Shown here one piece after another: positions 5,969-13,458 of a stretch of DNA of 13,994 nucleotides. The stretch's first letter is position 1, and the number at the start of each line of letters is the position of its first letter. This stretch comes from Clostridiales bacterium (GTDB lineage Bacteria; Bacillota_A; Clostridia; Christensenellales; CAG-917): contig JAITEJ010000122.1 of NCBI GenBank assembly GCA_031282095.1, forward strand, positions 1 through 13,994, read 5' to 3'. The notes under the pieces were generated by a model. The model made no database searches. It saw only the letters and a program-made list of their open reading frames with translations, and had not been told where the DNA came from. A program made the position numbers and the translations under genes.

Positions 5969-6309
5969 CGCCGCTTGTGCAAAAGCAAGTCAAAGGGCGT
6001 TCCGCGTTAAGTCTGAGATAATCTGTAGTTGAGAAGGTTTCGGAGTACGCCGCTTGTGCAAAAGCAAGTCAAAGGGCGTTCCGCGTTAAGTCTGAGATAG
6101 TCTGTAGTTGAGAAGGTTTCGGAGTGCGCCGCTTGTATAGAAATTAAGCCGAAGCGCATTCCGCGTTAAGTCTGAGATAGTCTGTAGTTGAGAAGGTTTC
6201 GGAGTGCGCCGCTTGTATAGAAATTAAGCCGAAGCGCATTCCGCCTTAAGCCTGTGAGAATCAAGCGTTAAGAAAGTCCATGGGTGCGCCGTTATATAAA
6301 ACTAAGATA
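5969..6309. repeat. 79/80-bp tandem repeat, four units plus a partial fifth
   Basis: Units begin with CGCCGCTTGT at 5969, 6048, 6127 and 6207; a fifth, partial unit begins CGCCGTTATA at 6287. Steps are 79, 79, 80 and 80 bp. In each of the first three units about 55 bp is nearly constant (including GTTAAGTCTGAGATAGTCTG). A ~23-bp segment comes in two forms: GCAAAAGCAAGTCAAAGG in units 1-2 and ATAGAAATTAAGCCGAAGCG in units 3-4. The second half of unit 4 has diverged. The period is not a multiple of three and no frame stays open, so it is not protein-coding. Confidence 0.9.
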
Positions 6310-6314
6310 ACCCC

Positions 6315-6420
6315 GATGAATTTTTTAACCTTCAAAAACTTAAAGCCGTACCGACGGTAAAACGGATAAGCTTCAGCACGGTCGGTTACCGGGTTATGCG
6401 GCAAAAACAGACGACGGATT
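6315..6420 (-). pseudogene. Possible GNAT acetyltransferase remnant
   Basis: On the minus strand this stretch reads RLFLPHNPVTDRAEAYPF followed by YRRYGFKFLKVKKF. The pattern R-x-A-x-x-F-Y-R-R-x-G-F is the typical acetyl-CoA-side motif near the C-terminus of GNAT acetyltransferases. Nothing upstream on that strand is GNAT-like, because the frame then runs antisense into thyA, and downstream it runs into the tandem repeat. If real, it is a decayed C-terminal fragment of ~35 codons. A chance match is possible. Confidence 0.35.
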
Positions 6421-6438
6421 GCAAGGAGAGTGCCGAAA

Positions 6439-7269
6439 GTGAGCATAGCGGATAAAATATTTATAGAAAACGTAACGGATATAATGGATAACGGGGTGTG
6501 GGACACGGATATGCCCGTGCGTCCGCGTTGGTCGGACGGAACGCCGGCGCATACGGTAAAGAGGTTCTGCATAGTGAACCGTTACGATTTACGTGAGGAA
6601 TTTCCGATTTTGACGCTGCGTAAAACAAATTTTAACGCGGCCGTAGATGAAATTCTATGGATTTGGCAGAAGAAATCAAACAATGTAAACGATTTGAACT
6701 CGCACATTTGGGACGCATGGGCGGATGAGAACGGAAGTATAGGCAAGGCGTACGGCTATCAGTTGGGCGTAAAGCACATATATAAAGACGGAGAGTTTGA
6801 TCAGGTGGACCGCGTACTTTATGATTTAAAGAACAATCCGTCCTCACGCCGCATTCTTACCAACGTTTATAATTTTGCCGATCTTCACGCGATGCATCTG
6901 TATCCGTGCGCCTATTCCATGACTTTTAACGTAAGCGGGAACGTACTGAACGGCATCTTAAATCAACGCTCGCAAGATACTTTGACCGCCAACAATTGGA
7001 ACGTCGTGCAATATGCCGCGCTCCTTTTGATGTTCGCGCAGGTGAGCGGACTTGTCGCAGGCGAACTGGTGCATGTCATCGCGGACGCGCATATCTATGA
7101 CAGACATATCGAAACGGTTAAGGAAATGATTAAAAACCCTCAATACGACGCTCCGAAACTGACGCTTAATCCCGACGTTAAAGACTTTTACGCCTTTACG
7201 CCGCGAGACTTCGTTTTGACCGATTACAGGTTTAATGCGCTCGGAAAGAAAATTGAAGTGGCAGTATGA
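6439..7269 (+). CDS. thyA: Thymidylate synthase (ThyA type)
   Basis: Folate-dependent thymidylate synthase of 276 residues. It methylates dUMP to dTMP using methylene-tetrahydrofolate, leaving dihydrofolate for the reductase encoded next. Motifs: SIADKIFIENV at the N-terminus, R-W/T-V-KR of the phosphate-binding segment (RPRW..AHTVKRF), the nucleophile C157 in LYPCAYSMTFNV, QRSQD with R177, NNWNVVQYA, and DAHIYDRH near the dUMP sugar. The usual PCH after the nucleophile is PCA and the usual PFN is NWN, as in a clostridial subgroup I recall. The start is GTG at 6439, because AGGAG (6424-6428) is 10 bases before it; GTG at 6430 is too close. A promoter is not evident, and upstream lies repeat DNA. 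Confidence 0.93.
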   Translation: MSIADKIFIENVTDIMDNGVWDTDMPVRPRWSDGTPAHTVKRFCIVNRYDLREEFPILTLRKTNFNAAVDEILWIWQKKSNNVNDLNSHIWDAWADENGSIGKAYGYQLGVKHIYKDGEFDQVDRVLYDLKNNPSSRRILTNVYNFADLHAMHLYPCAYSMTFNVSGNVLNGILNQRSQDTLTANNWNVVQYAALLLMFAQVSGLVAGELVHVIADAHIYDRHIETVKEMIKNPQYDAPKLTLNPDVKDFYAFTPRDFVLTDYRFNALGKKIEVAV

Positions 7270-7303
7270 CGCGCTGTAAAACTTTATTATCGGTACAAGC
7301 TGA

Positions 7304-7490
7304 TTTTTTATAAGGCGGAGAATACGGACGGAGCGTAAATCGTGTAAGGCGCGGGACACGGAACGGCGATAATCGTATAAAACTTTACCGCCGCTTTTAT
7401 AAAGCAAAACATACGGACGGAGCGTGGATCATTTAAACGCGGGACACGGAACGGCGGTAATCGTATAAAACTCTTTACCGCCGGCTCAAT
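7304..7490. repeat. ~89-bp tandem duplication with hairpins, between thyA and folA
   Basis: Two copies start near 7304 and 7395. They share ATACGGACGGAGCGT (7322 and 7411), GGGACACGGAACGGCG (7353 and 7441) and TTACCGCCG (7385 and 7475). Each ends in a stem-loop; in the second copy CGGCGGTAA (7452-7460) pairs perfectly with TTACCGCCG (7475-7483), and the first copy has one mismatch. A partial third copy (GTAAAACTTTATTATCGG, near 7276) lies just after the thyA stop. No T-tract follows, so these are not standard terminators. Confidence 0.8.
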
Positions 7491-7579
7491 CCGATATTTT
7501 CACAAGGTTAATAAGCGGACGGATTGAAGAACGTATAAGAAGATTACGGTGCCTGGCGGCAAAAAGTGACGTGGCAGCG

Positions 7580-7585
7580 TATAAT
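7580..7585 (+). promoter_or_regulatory. Candidate -10 box upstream of folA
   Basis: A consensus TATAAT lies 52 bases before the folA start. I find no good -35 at 16-18 bp, so this may be a weak or activator-dependent promoter, or chance. Confidence 0.25.
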
Positions 7586-7637
7586 TGTTTGTCGACTTAA
7601 ACCGAACGGATTCAGATTTGCGGGATGCGGTATTCAT

Positions 7638-8204
7638 ATGAAAATTATAGTCGCAGTAGAGAAAAATTGGGGCATAGGTTACGAAAACAAGCTGTTGTTT
7701 GCCGTCAGAGAGGATATGCTGCATTTCGCGGTCCGCACAACCGGCAAGACCGTGATTATGGGCGGCAATACCCTTCGTTCCCTGCCGGGAAGCGCGCCCC
7801 TTAAAAATCGCTTTAACATAGTGCTTTCACGCAAGCTCGCCGATTCCGAGATCTCGGCTTTCAAAGCCGCAGGCTACGATATAGAGGTCGCGCGCTGTAT
7901 AAACGAACTGCCGTCGTTGCTTGATAAACGGGACGCGGATAAGGACGGCGTATATATCATAGGCGGCGCGGAGGTATATAACGAACTCTTGCCGTTTTCA
8001 AGCGAGGCGGTAGTCACTAAATTTGACGCCGCGGTAAAAGCCGACGCCTTTTTCCCGAATTTGGACGCTCTCGGCGGATGGACCCTTTACTCGGAGAGCC
8101 CCGCATACGAGGCCGTGGACGGCGTATCCGGCAAAACGGTAAAATATAGCTTTTGCACGTATATAAACGAACGTTTAGAAACTATGCGGGCAATAAACGT
8201 TTAA
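7638..8204 (+). CDS. folA: Dihydrofolate reductase
   Basis: DHFR of 188 residues, slightly longer than the common 160-170. It reduces dihydrofolate to tetrahydrofolate with NADPH, regenerating the cofactor spent by the upstream thymidylate synthase. Motifs: MKIIVAVEKNWGIGYENKLL (the M20-type loop), REDMLHF with the substrate-binding Asp, TGKTVIMGGNT, where most homologues have GRxT (so Arg is replaced by Gly), VLSR, and VYIIGGAEVYNELLP near residue 110. The start is set by the conserved MKIIVAV; a 24-residue upstream extension is not homologous. The ribosome binding site is weak (GGGATGCGG). The last codons, RAINV plus stop, are formed by the first copy of a ~47-bp repeat that then continues downstream. 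Confidence 0.92.
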   Translation: MKIIVAVEKNWGIGYENKLLFAVREDMLHFAVRTTGKTVIMGGNTLRSLPGSAPLKNRFNIVLSRKLADSEISAFKAAGYDIEVARCINELPSLLDKRDADKDGVYIIGGAEVYNELLPFSSEAVVTKFDAAVKADAFFPNLDALGGWTLYSESPAYEAVDGVSGKTVKYSFCTYINERLETMRAINV

Positions 8205-8423
8205 AGTTAAAACTCAATCACATAAAATTTCCTCGGGTAATAAGCTTTTAAAGTCAAAGCACGAGCGTGCCCCCAAAAAAAGACAATAAACGCTTAAAGT
8301 TAAAACGCAATCGCGCCGAACATATGCGCGTAATAAACGTTTAAAGTCAAATCGCCGTAAGCGATAAATACTTAAAGCGAAGATAGCGCCAAACATCCTC
8401 TGGCAATAGGCGTTTAAAGTCGG
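8191..8423. repeat. ~47-bp imperfect tandem repeat starting inside folA
   Basis: The core AATAAACGTTTAAAGT, whose middle TAAACGTTTA is a perfect palindrome, recurs with variation starting at about 8191, 8238, 8284, 8331, 8362 and 8404. The first three steps are 46-47 bp, then 31 and 42. The folA stop codon (8202-8204) lies in the first copy. On the minus strand several copies would read DFKRLLPE-like peptides, but no convincing gene results. The rest of 8205-8477 is otherwise featureless apart from GCACG-AG-CGTGC (8258-8270 region). Confidence 0.75.
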
Positions 8424-8477
8424 AACACGGCAAAAATATTAAAACGAAACAACGAAACAACGAATTTTTTAACGGAT

Positions 8478-8536
8478 TATTGCGCTTTGACTCTTGAATT
8501 CGCATTTTATTGCGCTTTGACTCTTGAATTCGCATT
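8478..8536. repeat. 30-bp tandem duplication at the mannosidase promoter
   Basis: TATTGCGCTTTGACTCTTGAATTCGCATT occurs as two identical 29-base copies at 8478-8506 and 8508-8536, separated by one base. The second copy supplies the -35 hexamer TTGAAT (8524-8529); the first carries the same hexamer 30 bp upstream. Confidence 0.9.
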
Positions 8537-8552
8537 GTAATTGAGTTATAAT
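8524..8552 (+). promoter_or_regulatory. Sigma-A-type promoter of the mannosidase-transketolase operon
   Basis: TTGAAT (8524-8529), a 17-bp spacer, and a consensus TATAAT (8547-8552). Transcription would start near 8559, giving a ~24-base leader with GAGG (8573-8576) six bases before the ATG at 8583. The -35 box lies in a duplicated 30-bp unit. Confidence 0.75.
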
Positions 8553-8582
8553 ATAGAAAATAAATTATACATGAGGTTTATT

Positions 8583-11564
8583 ATGGACTTTGCGGCATGG
8601 ACAGGAAGCTTTGTGCAACACATCAGCGCTCCTAAGTACGGTGGCGTATTGAGCAAGCTGCGGAAAGCGGCATACCGCGAGGTTGTGCAACTGAACGCGG
8701 AGTGCTTTAAGAGCGCGGAGCCCGTTCCGTTTTCCGAGATCGGCGGGTTGAATTTCAAGCCGTTTCACGTGGGTCAGCCGTGGGGCGGGCTTTTCGAGTG
8801 CGCCTGGTTTAAGTTCGGATGCCGGCTTAACGAAGAGGATCGCCGAAAGCACAATTTGGGAGTGATTATCAACCTTGCCGCGGAGGGTTGCGTATATAAC
8901 ACGGACGGACCCGTACAAGGGCTGACGAACGTCATGCTGGCTTCTGACATTTTCCAAACGGTTGTCGCCAAAAGATTTGTTCCGCTTGACCGCATAGGCT
9001 TCGACCGCCAAAGCGGCGTCGTGAGCTTTTGGACGGACGCCGGCAATAACGGGCGCGGCGGCAAAAGTACGGGGCAGGCCGTGCTTAGAGCCGCTTCGGT
9101 GTACGAATTCCGAGACGACGTTATTGCGCTTTATTACGATGTATTGACCGCCTATTCGGCTTGCCGCACCATGACGGACGACGCCGTACGAAAACGCGTG
9201 ACTGAAATTTTGTCCAAGGCGATAGACGCGGTAGGGAACGTGAGCGCGGAGGAAGTTAAAAAGGCGCGGCTCATACTTGCCGAGGCCTATTCGGGCGCGG
9301 ACAAGCGCGACTTTACCATATACGCCGTGGGTCACGCCCACCTTGATTTGGCGTGGCTGTGGCCTATAAGAGAGACCAAACGCAAAGCCGTACGCACATT
9401 TACCAACGCTTTTTATCATATAGAGAATAACCCCGATTATATATTCGGCGCAAGTCAGCCGCAGCAGTTTGAGTGGATGAAAAACGAATATCCATCCGTA
9501 TTTGAAAAAATCAAAGCGGCGGTGGCGTCCGGCAACATAGAACCGCAGGGCGGTATGTGGGTGGAACCCGACACGAATCTGCCGTGCGGCGAAAGTTTAA
9601 TACGGCAGTTTTACTACGGAAAGAAGTTTTGGAGAGACGAGTTCGGCAAGGAAGTCGATATTCTTTGGGTGCCGGACGTGTTCGGATATACGGCCGCGTT
9701 GCCGCAAATCATGAAGAAATGCGGCGTGGAAAAGTTCATGACAATCAAGCTCAGTTGGAATCAGGTCAATAAATTTCCTTATCACACTTTCAATTGGGAG
9801 GGCTTGGGCGACAGTCGCGTGTTGGTGCATATGCCGCCTGAAGGCAACTACAATTCCACGGCTTCCCCGAGAATGCTGGAGCGTATCGAGAAGAATTACC
9901 GCGAACGCGCGGTATCGGATATAGCTCTTATGACTTTCGGCGCGGGCGACGGCGGCGGCGGTCCCGGCGAATATTCCGTAAACGTAATCCCCAGAGAGGA
10001 TAAGCTTCCCGGTTTGCCGCATGTCAAATTCGCAACGGGAGCGGAGTTTTTCGGGGAATTGGAAAAGGGCAAGGAACGTTATCCCTTCTATAAGGGCGAG
10101 CTTTATTTGGAGAAACACCGCGGAACGTATACCACGCAGGCGCGCAATAAAAAGAATAACCGCCGTATGGAGCTTCTGCTTCACAACGCCGAATGGCTGA
10201 CGTCTCTCGCGACGCTTGCCGGAAAGCCCTATCCGCGCGAAACTATCGACAAAATTTGGAAAGAGGTTCTGCTCTATCAATTCCACGACATACTGCCGGG
10301 GTCGTCCATAAACCGCGTTTATGAGGAATGCAGAACCGCTTATAAGCGTTTGCGCGGCGACGCCGGCGGCATTATCGACGAAGCCTTGCGCGTTTTTCTC
10401 GGAAGCGAATACGCGCCGTCCGCCGTCAACGCGACGGGCTTCAGACGCAAGGGCTTAATAAAAAAAGATGAAAAGTGGTTTTCTTACGACGTCGCGCCTT
10501 ACTCCTCGTGCCGCCTTATCGAATGCAAAGAGGCGAGCAAGAAGATAAAGGCGGAAGGCAACCGCATTGAAAACGAAGTTTTGACCGCCGTTTTCAATGC
10601 AAACGGTCAGATAACCGAGTTAATATCAAAGGCGGACGGCTATAACTATGCCGGCGGCGTAATGGCGGCTCCCCGTATCTATAAGGACAGAAAGGTATTG
10701 CCTTATAACGCGTGGGATATAGACCCGAACTATGTCAAGCGGCAGCCGACCGATATGAAGCTTACGTCAAGCAGGGCGTATACGGACGGTTGCGCCGCGA
10801 TCATGGAAAACACCTATGTTTACGGCGGTTCCGCGCTCAACGTACGTTATATTCTGACGGAAGGCGCTCCGTACATAACCGCCGAATGTTCAGTCGGCTG
10901 GCACGAGTCCCACAAGATGCTGCGCATAGACAGCTATCCGCGCGATTTCGGCGGCGAGGTTTTGTGCAACATACAGTTCGGCAACATAAAGCGCAGCACT
11001 AAAACCGAAAACAGCATAGAAAAGGCGCAGTTTGAGGTGGCGGCGCATAAATGGGTTGACGTTACGGAAAACGGACGCGGAGTGGCGGTGCTGAACGATT
11101 GCAAATACGGACACCGCGTCAAGAACGGGCTTATCAGCCTTAACTGCCTGCGCAGCCCCAATTATCCCGATCCGAAAGCCGATCGCGGCGACCATAGGTT
11201 TACTTTCGCGGTTTATCCTCACGCCGGCGATGCCGTAGACAGCGATTTACTGCGGATAGGCTATGAGGTGAACAATCCGCTTATACTGACGGATATGACG
11301 GCGCGGATTTCTCCGATAGCCGAGGTAACGGGCGACGGTATAATTTGGGAAACCGTGCTGACGGCGCCGGACGGAAGCATAGCCTTGCGTATTTACGAAG
11401 GGAAGGGAAGACCGTCGCGCGCGTCCGTAAAGGTCAAAATCCCCTGCGAAGCGGTGGCGGAAACAAATATGCTGTTTGAAAACCCGAAGCCGATTGAGGA
11501 TCTCAACGCGATAGAGTTCGGTGAATTCGAGGTCAAGACGATCGTACTCTCGCCTAAACGTTAA
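8583..11564 (+). CDS. Alpha-mannosidase, glycoside hydrolase family 38
   Basis: GH38 enzyme of 993 residues, in the size range of cytosolic alpha-mannosidases of the MAN2C1-like type. It is a retaining, zinc-dependent hydrolase releasing mannose from alpha-mannosides. The catalytic domain starts near residue 245: YAVGHAHLDLAWLWPIRETK supplies zinc ligands H253 and D255, WVPDVFGY supplies D365 (zinc ligand and nucleophile), and FHDILPGSS supplies the fourth ligand, H568. The N-terminal ~230 residues form the usual beta domain (AEGCVYNTDGPVQGLT), and the part after ~600 is the family's beta-sandwich region. No signal peptide is seen, so it is cytoplasmic and must act on imported glycans. The ATG at 8583 is chosen from GAGG six bases upstream; two upstream in-frame starts (8541, 8571) are less likely. 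Transketolase genes follow 24 bases later. Confidence 0.93.
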   Translation: MDFAAWTGSFVQHISAPKYGGVLSKLRKAAYREVVQLNAECFKSAEPVPFSEIGGLNFKPFHVGQPWGGLFECAWFKFGCRLNEEDRRKHNLGVIINLAAEGCVYNTDGPVQGLTNVMLASDIFQTVVAKRFVPLDRIGFDRQSGVVSFWTDAGNNGRGGKSTGQAVLRAASVYEFRDDVIALYYDVLTAYSACRTMTDDAVRKRVTEILSKAIDAVGNVSAEEVKKARLILAEAYSGADKRDFTIYAVGHAHLDLAWLWPIRETKRKAVRTFTNAFYHIENNPDYIFGASQPQQFEWMKNEYPSVFEKIKAAVASGNIEPQGGMWVEPDTNLPCGESLIRQFYYGKKFWRDEFGKEVDILWVPDVFGYTAALPQIMKKCGVEKFMTIKLSWNQVNKFPYHTFNWEGLGDSRVLVHMPPEGNYNSTASPRMLERIEKNYRERAVSDIALMTFGAGDGGGGPGEYSVNVIPREDKLPGLPHVKFATGAEFFGELEKGKERYPFYKGELYLEKHRGTYTTQARNKKNNRRMELLLHNAEWLTSLATLAGKPYPRETIDKIWKEVLLYQFHDILPGSSINRVYEECRTAYKRLRGDAGGIIDEALRVFLGSEYAPSAVNATGFRRKGLIKKDEKWFSYDVAPYSSCRLIECKEASKKIKAEGNRIENEVLTAVFNANGQITELISKADGYNYAGGVMAAPRIYKDRKVLPYNAWDIDPNYVKRQPTDMKLTSSRAYTDGCAAIMENTYVYGGSALNVRYILTEGAPYITAECSVGWHESHKMLRIDSYPRDFGGEVLCNIQFGNIKRSTKTENSIEKAQFEVAAHKWVDVTENGRGVAVLNDCKYGHRVKNGLISLNCLRSPNYPDPKADRGDHRFTFAVYPHAGDAVDSDLLRIGYEVNNPLILTDMTARISPIAEVTGDGIIWETVLTAPDGSIALRIYEGKGRPSRASVKVKIPCEAVAETNMLFENPKPIEDLNAIEFGEFEVKTIVLSPKR

Positions 11565-11588
11565 AAATAGTTTATTTAAGGAGAAATT

Positions 11589-12410
11589 ATGCATTTGGAT
11601 TATGAAAAATTAAAGGATTTCGCGGTGAAGATCCGCGTTAACATCGTGGATTGCATAGGCAGTCTGGGAGTGGGGCACATAGGGGGATGCCTCTCCATAG
11701 CCGACGTTCTCGCGGTGCTGTACGGTCGGGAAATGCGTATAGATCCCGCGCACCCCGGAAAGACCGGACGCGACCGTTTGGTATGCAGCAAAGGACACGC
11801 CGGACCCGCCGTTTACTCCGCTCTCGCCGCCGCGGGTTATTTTCCGAAAGAATGGCTCAAGACCTTAAACCAAGGCGGCACGCTGCTGCCCAGTCATTGC
11901 GACATGAACAAGACGCCCGGCGTGGATATGACGGCGGGTTCGTTGGGGCAAGGCTTGAGTTGCGCCGTGGGCATGGCTATCGGATCAAAAATCAGGGGCG
12001 ACCGCGCGCGTATATACGCGATAATAGGCGACGGGGAAAGTCAGGAGGGACAGATTTGGGAGGCCGCTATGCTGGCTGCCCAACGTAAGCTAGATAATCT
12101 GACCGTTTTCACCGACTACAACCATATGCAGATTGACGGCACCGTGGAAGAGATAAACGCGCTCGCGCCTCTTGACAAGAAATGGGAGGCGTTCGGCTTT
12201 TACGTCCTGAGCGTGGACGGTCACGACGTTCAAGCGATTTCGGAAGCCGTCGGCAAGGCTAAACGCACGAAAGGCGCGCCTACCATGATCATATTGAACA
12301 CCGTCAAGGGTAAGGGCGTTTCTTTTGCGGAAGCGGCGGGAGTCGGCTGTCACAGTATGCCGATAAGCAAGGATCAGTTGGCGACCGCGTTAGCGGAACT
12401 TGGGGTTTAA
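11589..12410 (+). CDS. Transketolase, N-terminal (TPP-binding) subunit
   Basis: A 273-residue protein matching the first third of transketolase; in many Firmicutes and archaea the enzyme is encoded as two polypeptides. It binds thiamine diphosphate and metal and pairs with the product of the next gene to move two-carbon units between sugar phosphates in the non-oxidative pentose phosphate pathway. Motifs: SLGVGHIGGCLS with H30 (family GHxGG), SKGHAGPAVYSALA, GSLGQGLS, and the TPP/metal motif GDGESQEG (147-154) running to DYNHMQIDG. AAGGAG (11578-11583) sits five bases before the ATG. It is spaced 24 bases after the mannosidase and 11 before its partner, so all three should be co-transcribed. 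Sulfosugar transketolases are also split this way, so the substrate cannot be fixed from sequence alone. Confidence 0.93.
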   Translation: MHLDYEKLKDFAVKIRVNIVDCIGSLGVGHIGGCLSIADVLAVLYGREMRIDPAHPGKTGRDRLVCSKGHAGPAVYSALAAAGYFPKEWLKTLNQGGTLLPSHCDMNKTPGVDMTAGSLGQGLSCAVGMAIGSKIRGDRARIYAIIGDGESQEGQIWEAAMLAAQRKLDNLTVFTDYNHMQIDGTVEEINALAPLDKKWEAFGFYVLSVDGHDVQAISEAVGKAKRTKGAPTMIILNTVKGKGVSFAEAAGVGCHSMPISKDQLATALAELGV

Positions 12411-12421
12411 GGAGACGGAAT

Positions 12422-13402
12422 ATGCTTATAAAAGACAGATTGATGAAAGATATATATGTAGATTTTTTACGTGAGCAGTTGTCCGACCCTTTAAGCAAGG
12501 TAGTCGCGCTTGAGGCCGATCTCGCCAAATGTTCCGGGGTCTATCCTCTCATGAAAGAATTCCCCTCGCGCGTCATAAACGTCGGCATCGCGGAGCAGAA
12601 TATGGCTTCCGTGGCGGCCGGTCTGTCGGCTTACGGTTTTATACCGTTTATACACACTTTCGGGCCGTTCGCTTCCCGACGCATGTGCGATCAGCTGATG
12701 ATTTCGGTTTGCTACGCTAAGCAAAACGTCAAAATCATCGGCTCCGATCCCGGCATAACCGCGGAACTTAACGGCGGAACACATATGCCTTTCGAGGATA
12801 TAGGGGTGCTGCGCAGCATTCCCGGCATAGTCATTTACGAGCCTACCGACAATGCGGAATTCAAAGCGGCCCTGCCGAAAATCTTAAAACACAAAGGACC
12901 GGTATATGTACGTATGTACAGGAAAACGCCTCCGTCCGTTTACGGCGAGGACGAATGCGGCGGCTTTAATCTTTTTAAAGCCAAAGTCTTGCGCCAAGGC
13001 GCGGACGTGACCGTGGTGGCATCCGGCATTATGGTTTCCACCGCGTTGGAAGCCGCCGCGATACTTGACGCGGAGGGTATCTCCGCCGAGGTCGTAGCCT
13101 CTCCTACGGTAAAGCCCCTTGACGCCAAAACGATAGCCGTTTCCGCGCGCAAAACAGGAGCCGTCGTCACCGCCGAGAATCATAGCGTTATAGGCGGACT
13201 TAAAAGCGCCGTCGCGGAAGCTCTCGGGGAGCTTTGCCCGGTTGTTCTGCGTTCCGTCGGCGTAAAGGAGAAATTCGGGGAGGTCGGCAAAATGCCCTAT
13301 CTTCGCAAGGCGTTCAATATGGAAACCGCCGACGTCGTAGCCGCCGTGAAATCCGCGCTTCAAGCTAAAACAATATTTGCGTTTTCCAATCTTATGAAAT
13401 AA
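12422..13402 (+). CDS. Transketolase, C-terminal (pyrimidine-binding) subunit
   Basis: A 326-residue partner of the preceding subunit. It carries the pyrimidine-binding domain, with VGIAEQNM holding the glutamate (E58) that activates the thiamine ring, and SRRMCDQLMISVCYAKQNVK. GGTHMPFEDIGVLRSIPGI follows, and then a C-terminal transketolase domain of about 125 residues (TVVASGIMVSTALEAA, ENHSVIGGLKSAVAE). The upstream stop codon overlaps the ribosome binding site AAGGAG (12409-12414), seven bases from the ATG, so translation is probably coupled and balanced with the N-terminal subunit. Placement after an alpha-mannosidase suggests the operon channels mannose, via fructose 6-phosphate, into pentose and erythrose phosphates; that link is inference. 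Confidence 0.93.
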   Translation: MLIKDRLMKDIYVDFLREQLSDPLSKVVALEADLAKCSGVYPLMKEFPSRVINVGIAEQNMASVAAGLSAYGFIPFIHTFGPFASRRMCDQLMISVCYAKQNVKIIGSDPGITAELNGGTHMPFEDIGVLRSIPGIVIYEPTDNAEFKAALPKILKHKGPVYVRMYRKTPPSVYGEDECGGFNLFKAKVLRQGADVTVVASGIMVSTALEAAAILDAEGISAEVVASPTVKPLDAKTIAVSARKTGAVVTAENHSVIGGLKSAVAEALGELCPVVLRSVGVKEKFGEVGKMPYLRKAFNMETADVVAAVKSALQAKTIFAFSNLMK

Positions 13403-13458
13403 GCAAGAGGTATACCCGTATAAAAAAGCATGAACGAACGCGGTCGGACGATCTGACG

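Noticed and set aside
5969..6309. CRISPR array with long repeats
   Set aside because: The supposed spacers are shared in pairs (A, A, B, B) instead of unique, and the constant part is ~55 bp. It is an ordinary tandem array.
8214..8535. Two overlapping minus-strand ORFs with repeated DFKRLLPE-like peptides
   Set aside because: The peptide repetition is just the 47-bp and 30-bp DNA repeats translated. Unit lengths are not multiples of three and there is no ribosome binding site.
8565..9419. 284-residue open frame antisense to the mannosidase N-terminus
   Set aside because: A shadow frame of a GC-rich coding region. The sense strand encodes an unambiguous GH38 enzyme with a good promoter and ribosome binding site.
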